64,000 bases of DNA from Strigamia acuminata (GCA_949358305.1 OX442314.1:34717608-34781607); one strand, 5' to 3'; numbered from the stretch's first letter, positions 24,342 to 34,969 are shown. Notes: generated by a model from the sequence alone, not told the origin. Numbers and translations are program-made.

Positions 24342-24370
24342 AGGGGGTTGAACCAACCATTCCAGCCCCC
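24329..24370 (+). promoter_or_regulatory. -1 ribosomal frameshift signal between gag and pol
   Basis: Heptamer A AAA AAC at 24329-24335 in the gag frame, followed by TGC TAG in that frame. The -1 frame is open without interruption from here into pol, whose frame has no ATG near its start. Seven bases downstream, GGGGG (24343-24347) can pair with CCCCC (24366-24370) as a stimulatory stem, with a further GGTT/AACC pairing inside. Confidence 0.8.
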
Positions 24371-27300
24371 ATTAAAACAGATCCTTTTGATTTCTCGGAG
24401 TTTTCAGATGATTTATTCGAATTATCTGGAGAATATCTGAAAACCCCGCCAGTTGAACTGGCGACCAATTTAAATAAGGAACTATTCAAGTGGGACGACT
24501 TGAACCTTGATTTAATTCCCACAGCAGAGCACGCCAACAGTAACACTGGCGGCGTGATGGAAGGATTCGACGCAATGACGAAACAATTGGAGGGACTCAG
24601 CATCTTCAACCACGGTGGAAAGTGGAATGTGAAGAAATTCAGTAACCTCCGACGTTTAGACCAACGCGGAGTTACGGCATTCGTGAAAACTCTGACCGCC
24701 CGACATTCTGACGATCCTCGGATGAGAGTTCAGATTGGAGGTCTGAAATTCAATGCATTAATGGACTCTGGTGCAACCCAGTGCTTCATTGGAATCCAAC
24801 TTCTATCTCAAACTAATGCAGAACCCGATTATATCCAAGAATGTCCTCGGGGAATGCGAGTTTGTGCAGTAGGAATTAGTCACGTGCCGCTTGGACAAAT
24901 TACACTTTGTGTCAAGTGGGCAGGCGGACTAAAATATACGCCAATCAACTTTATTATCCTGAAACATGGAGTGTGTGACCTTATCATTGGCCACAATTTC
25001 ATGCGACGCGCCGGAATCGACTTAAGAGCGAAAAGAGGATCATTCACATGCGATTCCATGCCTGGATGGTCGGCTCCCTATGAAACTAGAGAGTCTGACT
25101 GTGAATTGGCACGTATCCGTACACTCGATGCTAATGGCGCCGAGACTCACACGCCTGCTGATTGGGCTGAAAAGCTTGTCGCAGACTGTGATAGTACGGA
25201 CGAACGTAAGGACCAACTAAAAGCTGTCATTTTAGCAATAAAAGACGTTTTTAGGGACAAGGTAGGTTGCACCAACCTTGCCAAGCATAAAATCACTTTG
25301 AAAAAAGATGCTAAATGGCGAGTCCAACCTTACAGAATGTACAACCCGGCCAAGAAGGCCATAATGACGGAATTAGTCGAGGAGTTGGAGGCCGATGGTT
25401 TAATCGAGCCTGCAACTGGCCCGTACATCAGCCATCCCGTGATTGTAGCTAAGCCCAATGGCAAATATCGACTCTGCATCGATTATCGTTGGCTTAATGC
25501 AATTACGGAACTCGACACAATACAAATGCCTAGTATCGACCTGTTGATCCACAGTACGAATAAGGCCAAGTATTTCACATCATTAGATCTAACACAGGGA
25601 TATCATCAAATGGAGATGCAAGAGGAGGATCGTTGTAAAACTGCCTTCTACACACCAAAGGGAAACTATCAATTTAAAAGGATGCCCTTTGGTCTTTGCA
25701 ATGCTCCTTGTTCTTTCCAGAACTTGATGAGCCGAGTGATGGGTGACTCGCTGCATAAGCATGTCCTCGTCTACTTAGATGATCTGATCATCTTCTCCCA
25801 CTCCTGGAAAGAACACTTGGACCACATAAAGGACGTGTTAGAAAAGCTCCACAAAGCTAATTTAACAATCAACAAAGCCAAATCAAAATTTGGAAGAACT
25901 TCACTAAAGTTCTTAGGTCATTATATCACACCGGAAGGTTTGAATGCTGACCCCGACAAAATCAAGTCAGTCAAGGAATTCCCCGAACCCACCTGTTCAA
26001 AGGATATACAGAGGTTTCATGGTCTGTCCAATTTCTTTAGGAAGTTTATTCCTAATCATGCGGACATCGCTAGACCACTCACCTCAATCATGCATAAAAA
26101 TGCTGCTTTTGTGTGGGGCAAGGAACAGAAAGAGGCATTTGCAAAAATCAAAGAGATTTTGTGCGATAAAAACCAAGTTTTACATATGCCCGATATGTCA
26201 AAACCTATGGTAGTAATGACTGACGCGTCCCATACAGGGCTCGGTGCAGTCCTCTGCCAGGATGTCGAAGTGTTTAACGAAAAAACACAGAAAAAGATGA
26301 TGGTCCCAAAACCCGTTGCTTATGCGAGCCGAGTTTTACGAGGGGCTGAAGAACGTTATTCCACTCCCGAACTGGAATGTTTGGCAGTTGTGTGGGCAGT
26401 TGATCGCTTCCGCCCATACTTGGAATACACAACGTTCACGTTGGAATCGGATGCGCAAGCGTTAGGCTGGCTAATGAGAACGCCCGAACCATCCGGCCGA
26501 TTTGGACGCTGGGCAGTGAAAATTCAGTGCGGAGCATTCAAGATTGTGTTCAGAAAAGGCGCTTTGAACCAGGTAGCCGACGCTCTTTCAAGAGCGCCGT
26601 TATCTGCAATGGATACGCCTATTACCGATTACATTGAGCCGGTAGAAATTAACCAATTCTATCCTCTATGGACCGGTAATAAGAAGACTCAAGTCATTCC
26701 AGTTGAAGGACGACGTCACTTTCTAACAAATGTGAATGTTCGTTTTAACGATTTCTCTGAATTAAATGAAGAAAATTCAAATAATTCTGGAGAAAAGGGG
26801 GAAGTGAATGAGAAAGGCAAAACGAAACATCAAACAACGGTATTTAGTGCATTAACCGATGTACTAAATCAAGTTCCCCCAACCCGAGCCGAAATAATCG
26901 CAGAACAGTTATTGGACGATGATTGTAAAAAGATTATGGCCCACTTGAAGTTAAGTGAGGAAGACCAAGAATTAGAGACAGATCTAGACTGGCTAAATAC
27001 CATAGCTGGATACTGTTTGGATGAAAGTGGGGAGGACGGCAGTAAAATGCTCATTTTCTTCCGTCCCACCTTTGAAGAGGAGTTGAACGACTCCGGAAAT
27101 GGGTTTAAGGCCGTGATTCCTAAATCTCTTGTAAGAAGAGCTTTATTTGCCTGTCACGGCCACCCCCTTTGTGGACATGCAGGTATGAGCAAGACTCTGG
27201 AAAGAGCAAAACTCATTTATTACTGGCCAAAGATGACTAGGGATACGCGCAACTATGTCCGTGGTTGCCCGCATTGCCAGCAGTACAAGCCAAGCCAGCA

Positions 27301-28537
27301 CCGAAAACATCGAGCGGCTTACACGCCGCATAATATGACGAATCCATGGGAAACCGTGAGTATCGACTTGATGGGCCCCAAGCCCGCTGGTCGATCGAAG
27401 TTACAATGGATATTAGTGATAATAGACCATTGCACCAAATGGGTTGAAGTATTCGCGTTGACAAAGGCCTCTAGCGAGAGCATTGTCAACAAGATGAGTG
27501 ACGTTTTTCATCGTTGGGGTTACCCCAAAAAGATATTGTCGGATAATGGAAGACAATTCGTGTCTACTGTCTATAGTGATTTTTGTAAAAAACATCACAT
27601 AGACATGGCACATGTCAGCCCCTATCATGCCTCGGCTAACCCGACAGAAAGGGCTAACCGTGACTTGAAGATGATGCTGGCAATTTATTCTGATGTGCAC
27701 TCTCACTGGCCACGATTCTTGAACGAATTCGCGTTTGCCACGAGAACGGCCATCTCGGATGCAACCGGATTTAGCCCGATGATGCTGAACACGGGAAGAA
27801 CGGTACCACTACCATTCGATCCACGTATGGTGGAACACGGGGTAAAGTTTGATAAAAACAAACCCGAAGAATACGTACATGGCATTCTGGATGTGCTTAG
27901 AAGAGCACATCAAGAAATGCACCGGAAAATCCAGGAGAATTATGTCCGACATGACAAGATTCACCGCAACAAATATCACATTTGTCAGTATGCTGTTGGC
28001 GATCTAGTCTGGAAAGCTACACATATATTGTCAAATAAAGAAAAGGGAATCACCGCTGGTTTCGCCGAAAAGCGAGACGGCCCCTGGGAAATCACAGCAG
28101 TATTAAAAGGAGGCTCGTATTCATTACGAAAAGTTGCCGATGGATCAATTGAGAAATCAATTAATATCCAGGATTTGTCACCTTATATTCCGTCATTTCC
28201 GGTTGAAGCTTGGTCGGAAAACCAAACTGAAGGCAGTGAAGGAATTCATCCAACCCCAAATTGGATGGACGAACACTTCCCTGTCTCGCAACAGACAGAA
28301 GAAGATGTTGTCCCCATGGAAACGGAGGATACCGTCGAAAACGATATTCTCCAACCCCCGGACGAAGTCGTTGAAGAAGTTATCGAAAATAACGAACTTG
28401 AACATATAAAACGAAGAAAGAAAAAATTATTACGGGCTGAAAGACGTTCTAAAAGAACTCCTAAGCCTAATCGACAATTTAGCGATGACTCCCGTCACCG
28501 AGGCAACGATCCAATGCGGAGCCACTCAACCAATTGA
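24332..28537 (+). CDS. pol: Pol polyprotein, gypsy element 1
   Basis: Protease, reverse transcriptase, RNase H and integrase of a Ty3/gypsy element, made as a gag-pol fusion by -1 frameshift. Motifs in order: protease LMDSGATQ (catalytic Asp codon at 24764); RT RLCIDYRWLN and YLDD (25772-25783); RNase H TDASHTGLGAVL (Asp at 26222); integrase HHCC zinc finger starting with the His at 27155; DDE core with Asp at 27365, Asp at 27542 and Glu at 27647, the last two 35 residues apart. A GPY/F-like DGPWEI segment and a Lys/Arg-rich tail end the protein. No stop or frameshift interrupts it. The final 53 bases overlap ORF3. Confidence 0.93.
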   Translation, partial: KLLEGVEPTIPAPIKTDPFDFSEFSDDLFELSGEYLKTPPVELATNLNKELFKWDDLNLDLIPTAEHANSNTGGVMEGFDAMTKQLEGLSIFNHGGKWNVKKFSNLRRLDQRGVTAFVKTLTARHSDDPRMRVQIGGLKFNALMDSGATQCFIGIQLLSQTNAEPDYIQECPRGMRVCAVGISHVPLGQITLCVKWAGGLKYTPINFIILKHGVCDLIIGHNFMRRAGIDLRAKRGSFTCDSMPGWSAPYETRESDCELARIRTLDANGAETHTPADWAEKLVADCDSTDERKDQLKAVILAIKDVFRDKVGCTNLAKHKITLKKDAKWRVQPYRMYNPAKKAIMTELVEELEADGLIEPATGPYISHPVIVAKPNGKYRLCIDYRWLNAITELDTIQMPSIDLLIHSTNKAKYFTSLDLTQGYHQMEMQEEDRCKTAFYTPKGNYQFKRMPFGLCNAPCSFQNLMSRVMGDSLHKHVLVYLDDLIIFSHSWKEHLDHIKDVLEKLHKANLTINKAKSKFGRTSLKFLGHYITPEGLNADPDKIKSVKEFPEPTCSKDIQRFHGLSNFFRKFIPNHADIARPLTSIMHKNAAFVWGKEQKEAFAKIKEILCDKNQVLHMPDMSKPMVVMTDASHTGLGAVLCQDVEVFNEKTQKKMMVPKPVAYASRVLRGAEERYSTPELECLAVVWAVDRFRPYLEYTTFTLESDAQALGWLMRTPEPSGRFGRWAVKIQCGAFKIVFRKGALNQVADALSRAPLSAMDTPITDYIEPVEINQFYPLWTGNKKTQVIPVEGRRHFLTNVNVRFNDFSELNEENSNNSGEKGEVNEKGKTKHQTTVFSALTDVLNQVPPTRAEIIAEQLLDDDCKKIMAHLKLSEEDQELETDLDWLNTIAGYCLDESGEDGSKMLIFFRPTFEEELNDSGNGFKAVIPKSLVRRALFACHGHPLCGHAGMSKTLERAKLIYYWPKMTRDTRNYVRGCPHCQQYKPSQHRKHRAAYTPHNMTNPWETVSIDLMGPKPAGRSKLQWILVIIDHCTKWVEVFALTKASSESIVNKMSDVFHRWGYPKKILSDNGRQFVSTVYSDFCKKHHIDMAHVSPYHASANPTERANRDLKMMLAIYSDVHSHWPRFLNEFAFATRTAISDATGFSPMMLNTGRTVPLPFDPRMVEHGVKFDKNKPEEYVHGILDVLRRAHQEMHRKIQENYVRHDKIHRNKYHICQYAVGDLVWKATHILSNKEKGITAGFAEKRDGPWEITAVLKGGSYSLRKVADGSIEKSINIQDLSPYIPSFPVEAWSENQTEGSEGIHPTPNWMDEHFPVSQQTEEDVVPMETEDTVENDILQPPDEVVEEVIENNELEHIKRRKKKLLRAERRSKRTPKPNRQFSDDSRHRGNDPMRSHSTN

Positions 28538-29186
28538 GACGTCCAAGACCCCCACACCGGTGGAGTCTCCCAAGACGATCACACCTCCACCAGGCCCACC
28601 AGCCAAGAAGTTGCCGGCATTAAAATCTGTTGTGACGGCGTATCCTTTCGTGGTTCCAGCAGGCATCACAAATGAACACGCGGCCGAGTGCGAGATTGAC
28701 CACTACACTCCCATCATCAGGGAAGCCGCCTTGGACATTTCTCGACGATTGAACAAGAAGCGCAACGTTTATTACCAGTTGCCCATTCTCGTTATGAGAT
28801 GGATAATGAATCCACTGCGCACTGAGCCTTTTCCTGTGTTGGAACACATATGGGCACGCTTGCTCGAACGTGTGAGCCAACTTCCCGCCGCCATCCATAT
28901 CCGCGCAGATTGGAGTGTCGAACTTCAGACAGCTGAAGAGGTTTATAACCAGGAACGACAGGCCAGGGATCCACCAATTAACAGTTTGCGCCCGCTACCC
29001 GACGGCTTTGCCGCCAGAATTGGTAGGCCGAGTACGACGAGAGGAATTTCCCCGCGGGAAGAAGCCCCACTACCGAGAAGTTCGTCGGAAGACTCGTCGA
29101 AACTCGTCATTGACGAGAGTACCGACCCTGAGCCGAACAAGAAGGATGATGGAGAGGAAGATGGCCGCCAGAGCCCCGTCATTTAG
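28485..29186 (+). CDS. Third ORF of gypsy element 1, unknown function
   Basis: ATG at 28485, 233 aa, overlapping the end of pol by 53 bases in another frame. The N-terminal 45 residues are Pro/Thr-rich, the middle (about 60-175) is predicted globular with Trp and Leu clusters (VMRWIMNPLR, HIWARLLERV), and the C terminus is Ser-rich then acidic. There is no signal peptide, no hydrophobic membrane span and no furin-type site, so it does not look like an envelope protein. I do not recognise the fold. Being intact in a young element, it is probably functional and translated from a spliced or subgenomic RNA. Confidence 0.65.
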   Translation: MTPVTEATIQCGATQPIETSKTPTPVESPKTITPPPGPPAKKLPALKSVVTAYPFVVPAGITNEHAAECEIDHYTPIIREAALDISRRLNKKRNVYYQLPILVMRWIMNPLRTEPFPVLEHIWARLLERVSQLPAAIHIRADWSVELQTAEEVYNQERQARDPPINSLRPLPDGFAARIGRPSTTRGISPREEAPLPRSSSEDSSKLVIDESTDPEPNKKDDGEEDGRQSPVI

Positions 29187-29881
29187 AAGAAGGAGTTACA
29201 CCCACGCATTACGTCGTGTCGGACGATATTCGTCTACGTTGTGTTTTTCTTTAGCCTGTCCAGGCGACCAAAAACTAATCTTTTCTGAGACAGCGTTTGT
29301 GTTTGTTTTCATCTAAAAAGAACTAATTGTTAAAAAACTTTATTCCTTTTGATATTAACAACAATGATGGACAACTATAAGAGTCGACACATTTTTAAAC
29401 CGAACTAATTTTTGTAATGAAACTTTTTTTCGTGTTGTTTTCTACAGCCCAGAGGGGTGAATATTTTGAAGAGTTTGTTTTTTTCAATTTAAGTTGAACA
29501 AAATAATTTAACTATGATACTTTATTTTTTCATTTTTACAAATGTGAATTTAATCTTTGTAACCCGAAAATTTTATTGATACAGATAACATTATATTATT
29601 TAACGATAATTTATGTGTGTTTATTTTTCAAGAAATTAACAAGTTTTGAAAGAATAAATAGAAAAACTTTCGTTTGAACATTTAATAATTTGGTGATTAT
29701 TAAAGACTATTTCGGAGTTGAACATGATGAATAAGTCCCGATGAACTATTAAAATTATATACGGAAAAATATAAATTTCATTAGTTGATACATGCGTTAG
29801 TTGACTCTAACTGAAGAAGATTTGTCATATATCGCAGCGAAGACGAATCAAGAGGGAATATTTTAAGATATGCCCCTTGAT
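29187..29881 (+). other. 3' untranslated region of gypsy element 1
   Basis: AT-rich noncoding stretch between ORF3 and the polypurine tract. It contains another perfect hairpin with 6-nt loop (TAATAAT/ATTATTA, 29683-29702). No ORF supported. Confidence 0.6.
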
Positions 29882-29891
29882 AAGGGGGATG
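29882..29891 (+). other. Polypurine tract of gypsy element 1
   Basis: AAGGGGGATG directly precedes the 3' LTR, the expected place for plus-strand priming. Confidence 0.7.
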
Positions 29892-31590
29892 TATGACGAA
29901 CACGGTATTGTTTATGCAATATCATGCCAAATCCCACCGATAGATGGCGCTGACGTCCATAAGCGGCAAATTCGAATAGAATTTGCCACTTGATGTAAAA
30001 CCACATAAAATATAACTTTTATGTGATTTTAAGACAGAGAATCGACTTTATCTTATATTTATGGAAATAAATACAGATATTATGTTGTTTTGTGGTAACT
30101 CTGCAAAGTTACCTCAAAACTAGGTTTAGGGGATTAAATCTCCCCCTCGCACCTGCTCCCAGCGTGGACCCCCGCGGATCAAGTTGAAAGACTTAATCCA
30201 AAAGTGTTCCTCGCTATCCAGTTCCTGTCCCGACCTAGCAGAGAGCTATGGCCTGAGTATCCAGTTCCTGTTGACCACCTGGATTGGAAATGTGCTCTGA
30301 GTATCTCATCACGGTGACCAGTGATTGGGGGGATTTGCAGAACCATTGCTCTCATTGGAGCAATGGCCAAGCTATTGTTTTCCCCGAGTATATACTTCCT
30401 CGCAACAGGAAGTAGCTCGCTCTTGACCAGATATTTGACTATATGTTTTCTTGAGCCCATTCTACTACTCCGGTTGTCATGTTGATTGCGCAGACACTTG
30501 CTTGTCTGTTGATTGCGCAGTCAATGCCCCTTATACTGCGGGCCTATGACAACCTACATACGGCGTACACTTGACGTGGAGATGGGTGATATGATGCCTC
30601 CATGTCCGGGTGCCCGATGACGGCTGTGTGGCCGTGAGGAGATCAGGTCGCGGCGATGAGTAGTAAGAATCCCGTCGGGCCGGATATAATTCAACAAGTG
30701 TTCCACAAGGCCTGCCAGTTACAGTAAGCCACGGCTGCCGAACAGCGTGTCGAAAATGTAACATTAGGGTTGAAATAACTAAACTCGGAAAAGTTTAGTT
30801 AGATTAAATCCCCAGCTAGTTTATGTCACAACTCAACATTGTGCATAAACACGGATACTTCTTCCAGAACTGTACAAAACTGAAGACTAGTTACATTAGC
30901 ATTTACTTGCCAGTAAATGTGTAGCTAAATTGCCAACTCTATGTAAGCAGAATTATTACGAGTATTTACTGAAAAGTAATACTCTAATAAATGCATCCAT
31001 TGCACGGAACCAGAAGTTATGATTGTAAACTCGCAACAGTTTACTCTCGTATGAAGAACCAATTTGACGTATCACACCAATTATAAATGTCTTAAAACAT
31101 TTATAAGAGGTCAATTGGTAAATGGCTCTCACAAGCCATTTAAACCAATAACCGCCCCAAGTTTGTGGCGATGCAGATACAGTCAACCGGAAGTCCTCGG
31201 ATACTAACCCTTTCATTACAGATTCGAACCAGGACCAAATAATCAACCGATTCAGACGACATCTTACCAGGACGAAGCCGATTGATATTATTATAGCGCC
31301 GCACAGGCAACTATATGTATAGTTTAATCGAGAATTCCTTTGGCCATTTGTCGGCATAGTTATTGTGTAACTATATTTTATGCAAATTGATTAATATAAT
31401 CACTTCACGGTGATTATATTTAGATATCAATAAATATGTTAAGTCTTGATAACCACCGGTTTCATTATTTTACCCGGTTCACACTTTAGGTTTGTTAACT
31501 TATCTCTCAACTACTAGAATTGATAGACTTGCTTGTTATGCCAAAATACACATTTTGAGCGGATAGCGTCATCGAAAGGTCATCGTCACA
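29892..31590 (+). repeat. 3' LTR of gypsy element 1
   Basis: 1699-bp direct repeat of 18878-20576, apparently identical. Followed by the CGTT duplication at 31591-31594. Confidence 0.9.
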
Positions 31591-31594
31591 CGTT

Positions 31595-31749
31595 TCACCC
31601 GGTTTCACCCCAGACAACCTCGGGTGAGATGTGCCTAGGGAAGTTTACTTCTATCGGTCACATGATCTGACTTCATGATCTGAATCCAAATTAATTAGGA
31701 AATAAATAAATTTATCTCCTAAGTGGTGATAATATTTCGAGATTACCAC
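31595..31749. other. Hairpin-rich flank right of gypsy element 1
   Basis: No gene. Contains CACCCG...CGGGTG, AGGAAATAAAT...ATTTATCTCCT-like and GTGGT...ACCAC inverted repeats and a direct repeat of CATGATCTGA. Probably the other half of the repeat entered by the gypsy element. Confidence 0.4.
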
Positions 31750-32145
31750 ACTATGCCATTTTATGCTTTAAAAATGTTATTTTAAGCTTTAAAAATGTCA
31801 TTTTATGCTTTAAAAATGCCATTTTATGCTTTAAAATGCCATTTTATGCTTTAAAATGCCATTTTATGCTTTAAAAATGCCATTTTATGCTTTAAAAATG
31901 CCATTTTATGCTTTAAAAATGTTATCTTAAGCTTTAAAAATGCCATTTTATGCTTTAAAAATGCCATTTTATGCTTTAAAAATGCCATTTTATGCTTTAA
32001 AAATGCCATTTTATGCTTTAAAAATGCCATTTTATGCTTTAAAAATGCCATTTTATGCTTTAAAAATGCCATTTTATGCTTTAAAAATGCCATTTTATGC
32101 TAGAAAAGTGCCATTTCATGTAAGAAAAGTATCATTATGTTAAAA
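31750..32145. repeat. 21-bp minisatellite, TGCCATTTTATGCTTTAAAAA type
   Basis: About 17 near-identical units with a few 20-bp variants. Because 21 is divisible by three, long repetitive frames exist on both strands (for example 31851-32093 minus). I regard these as products of the repeat. Confidence 0.9.
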
Positions 32146-32245
32146 TAAGTGCTATTTTCAATTAACAATATAGCAACAAGCTGGAGAGGACCAGAAAGAC
32201 GCACACCGATTCACACGGGGAGAGTCTCTTGCGAGTTACACGAAT

Positions 32246-32324
32246 TTAGTGATCGACTTGTGGTACTGTCTGTTCGCAGTGATCGGATTGCAGTTCAACG
32301 CTCGTATCGGCTTGGCTGGATTGC
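32246..32324 (-). pseudogene. Family 2 fragment, N-terminal motif only
   Basis: Twenty-five codons starting QSSQADTSVELQ then DHCEQTV, ending in TAA at 32246-32248. It abuts the stop codon of the next copy, with only three bases between them and no AG acceptor. It looks like the broken edge of a tandem duplication. Confidence 0.55.
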
Positions 32325-32327
32325 AAA

Positions 32328-32633
32328 CTATTTTTTTTCGAGCCATTTGACGAAGGGGTGGCGTCCGAAGCGTCGAAAGCGTCGACGGAGGCCGCAAAAA
32401 AGTTTAATATGCAATGCCCATTTTAGTATGTCGAGGATTATGCCAATCAGGTTCAATTTGCCGTTTCTTGTAGTGAAAAATGCGGATTTATTGCTCGACT
32501 TGCCGATGGTTATTAAAAATCTCCGAAATTTCCGATCGCGACGCGTAAATGTCGCCCGAGGTCCACTAGTGATTCTGTCCATTCGTAGTGATCAGCTTGC
32601 ACTTCAACGTTCGTATCGGCTTGGCTGGATTGC
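32328..32633 (-). pseudogene. Family 2 peptide with a frameshift (copy B)
   Basis: Main exon from an AG acceptor at 32634-32635 to TAG at 32328-32330. The N-terminal half (ADTNVEVQADH...) is in the usual frame and hits a stop within a T-run near 32526. The second half continues in another frame with a hydrophobic segment (LIGIILDIL) and the full basic tail RRRFRRFGRHPFVKWLEKK. A one-base loss in the T-run explains the break; a sequencing error in the homopolymer is the alternative. Confidence 0.55.
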
Positions 32634-32732
32634 CTATAACGAAATTAGTTTGTTAGCTAGTGCTGTTTTAGTGCTCCCCCACTTGGATAGAATTACGTGT
32701 GAATTTAAAAACAGAATAAAGACTATTTGGAC

Positions 32733-32830
32733 ACAAAAATCAAATTTTCGACACAAAAATCAAATTTTCGACACAAAAATCAAATTTTCGACACAAAAAT
32801 CAAATATTTGACACAAAAATTAAAATTTTG
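32733..32830. repeat. 20-bp minisatellite, GACACAAAAATCAAATTTTC type
   Basis: Four to five tandem units between a family 2 and a family 1 copy. Related arrays lie at 57083-57180 and 60250-60450, each just downstream of a family 1 gene. Confidence 0.85.
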
Positions 32831-32904
32831 TGTCTAATTATGCTTAATTAGCATTTGGATTAATCATCCGTAATAATAAAATAATTTCAGAATAAAAAAT
32901 TTGT

Positions 32905-33241
32905 TTACAATTTCTGTTTCGTACTGCACAGACACTGCGAACCGCCTTCATCCCAATCGGCGTAAACATCCTCGTTGGTGTCCTGCTCGATGCATTTTTC
33001 GGCGACAGAGAAAGCATCGCATGAATTGCTGCCCTTCATCCCAGACGTGTCCGGCCAACTCGCGAGTTCTATGAGCGTCGTCTACAAAAATAAATAACAA
33101 AATAACAAACGCAAAATATTTATATATTTTAAATTTATTACTAATTTCCGATAACGACAATACGACCGTGTTTATGAGTTGATCGTAACAGGACACAGCA
33201 GAAATGAGCAGTAAACAAAACAAAACGGACGAGGAAAACAT
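32905..33241 (-). pseudogene. Family 1 secreted Cys-rich peptide, frameshifted copy 2
   Basis: Exon 1 (33142-33241, 100 nt) has the usual signal peptide with SAVSCYDQ, then a 60-nt intron (33082-33141). Exon 2 is normal up to CFLCRRK, where an A-run is one base longer than in the other copies. The frame then ends early at 32948, while the family's usual stop position is at 32905. Two further codons are missing between the third and fourth Cys. The CACGTG box is intact (33291-33296), so transcription may persist. A homopolymer sequencing error could also explain the break. Confidence 0.6.
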
Positions 33242-33454
33242 GATGGAGGATAATTCGTCTGTAAAAATGTCGCATATAGAATAGAAATCGCACGTGATGA
33301 AAACAATGGAGAAAAGTGAATGAAAATAAACAATATAACTGTATATTTTGTGTGTGTAAGAACTGCTGGACTACGTAGTCCAGCATGATAAATCGTATAC
33401 GATTTATCATTTTTGATATTTCCTTCTTTAAATTCTGCACTAGAAAGTGCCACT

Positions 33455-33780
33455 TTACAGTAGATAGTGGATTCTTAAGCTGGAAAATTTTTATTTTAAG
33501 CAAGAAATTTGCCACTTTTAGTAAGTTAAGCGCCATTCCTAGTTAAAACAGTGCCGTTTCAAGCTATAAAAATCCCCTTTTTAGCTGTAAACGTGCGGTT
33601 TGTAGACGAAAGTGCCATTTTGAACAAAGAAAGTGCATTTTGAACAAGAAATATGCCATTTTGAACTAGAAATATGACATTTTAAACAAAAAAGTGCCAT
33701 TTTATGCTAGATAAATGCCATTTTGTGCCGGAAAAATGTCATTGTTACAAAAAGTGCCATTTTTAAATAATAACTGGAAT
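33455..33780. repeat. Degenerate 20-21 bp minisatellite
   Basis: Diverged units of the form GTGCCATTTTnnnCnAGAAA, ending at a conserved TAAACTTACCATACG donor-like segment (about 33784). Confidence 0.6.
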
Positions 33781-33850
33781 TTTAAACTTACCATACGCGT
33801 CTTGGTGGAATGGAAGATCCATTTATACCGCACAAAAGTGCGCCCCTTCA

Positions 33851-34310
33851 GGCACGTAGTAAAAGGATGAACGGCCGAACGGCCCGGTATAGCGAAAACA
33901 CGGTACCGCGCAACTATGGTGCGCCGATACCGGGTCGTTCGGCCCACATTCACGCCGTATTCGGCCACCCGTCTGCCGCTTGCGAACGTCGGCCGATCAT
34001 CGGACAAAGTTACCAATTTTTTTTTCTTTTTTTTTTTTTTTTTTGCCGATACTGGGTCGTTCGGCCCACGTTTACGTCACGTTCGGCCACCCGTCTGCCG
34101 TGTTCGGCCCGCACTTATGCCGCGTTCGGCCACTAAGCGTGGGCCGAACACGGCAGATGGGTGGGCCGAACACGGCAGATAAGTGGCCGAACACGGCAGA
34201 TGGGTGGGCCGAACGCGGTAGATGAGTGGCCGAACACGACAGATGGGTGGGCCGAACGCGGTAGATGGGTGGGCCAAACGCGGTAGATGAGTGGCCGAAC
34301 GCGGCGTACG
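33851..34310 (+). mobile_element. Left terminal arm of a foldback element
   Basis: Starts GGCACGTAGTAAAAGGATGA and matches the reverse complement of 41090-41527. The inner half is a tandem array of about 22-bp subrepeats (GGCCGAACACGGCAGATGGG). A T-run at about 34017-34041 pairs with the A-run at 41318-41343. Long tandem-repeat terminal arms are typical of foldback (FB/Galileo-like) DNA elements. Confidence 0.75.
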
Positions 34311-34390
34311 TTTTTAGAGCCTTAAAAATACCCCAAAATACGGGCTCATTTCCGATTCAACTTTTATTGGCCGAGCTGGAATGAAACACA

Positions 34391-34968
34391 TGTGAAAATC
34401 GAGTGATTTTACGCGTGATATAAACTATTATTTGAATTGCTATTCTCATTTTTGAATTGTTGTTATCTTTTATATTTCAATGTGTTGATTTGTCTTGTGG
34501 TTTTAGTTGTTATTTGTGTTTCATTTACATTGCTTTATCATTGTATATTTTTATTGATAATTTACCATTTTATTAGATTGAATAGTTTAATATTGTTGTA
34601 ATATTTCTTATTTTAATGCTTCAATATATTTGTATTTCTTATTTGAGTGTTTGACCTGTTCCTCATTTGTAGTACCTTGCCCTGTTAATCCCTTAATTGG
34701 TGTGGGTTTTTCCTACCTCTTGAGCGCCGTCTCATTGGCGCTCTGAACGCGTCATCCACATTCCTCTACCCCTTTTCCCATTGTGTTGAAAATAGAATAA
34801 ACTTTTAGTGTACTTTTTACCTCTAAAACGTGTGGTTGTGCTTTTACTTTGCTCCAACGCCATCTTTGAATTTCAACACAACCTCAACTTTATCCATCAT
34901 TTGTATCCAGGAACTTTTAGAAACTTGTTGCTAAGTTTGTATTATTTTTATCTTATGCAAATTTAACA
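34391..34968 (+). repeat. 5' LTR of BEL/Pao element
   Basis: 578-bp direct repeat of 40298-40875, TGTGAAAATC to TTTAACA. Contains TATAAAC about 40 bp in and an AATAAA-type signal (GAATAAACTTTTAG near 34795). Confidence 0.92.
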
Positions 34969-34969
34969 T

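Larger units (their letters stand above)
18878..31590 (+). mobile_element. Ty3/gypsy LTR retrotransposon 1 (complete)
   Basis: A 12.7-kb element with 1699-bp LTRs, a tRNA-Gln primer site, a 1.4-kb leader, gag, pol by -1 frameshift, a third ORF, a polypurine tract and a CGTT target duplication at 18874-18877 and 31591-31594. The open frames inside the two LTRs translate identically and I saw no mismatch by eye, so insertion is recent. All catalytic motifs of protease, reverse transcriptase, RNase H and integrase are present, so the copy may be active. Confidence 0.92.

Noticed and set aside
28485-29186. Envelope protein (errantivirus-like) for gypsy ORF3
   Set aside because: No signal peptide, transmembrane segment or cleavage site; composition is Pro-rich and acidic.
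31750-32145. CRISPR-like appearance of regularly repeated units
   Set aside because: Units are contiguous with no unique spacers, the genome is eukaryotic, and no cas gene is present. These are minisatellites.
33702-34277. ORFs within the foldback arms (VFGPPICRVRP-type repeats)
   Set aside because: They translate the 22-bp subrepeats and recur antisense in the other arm.
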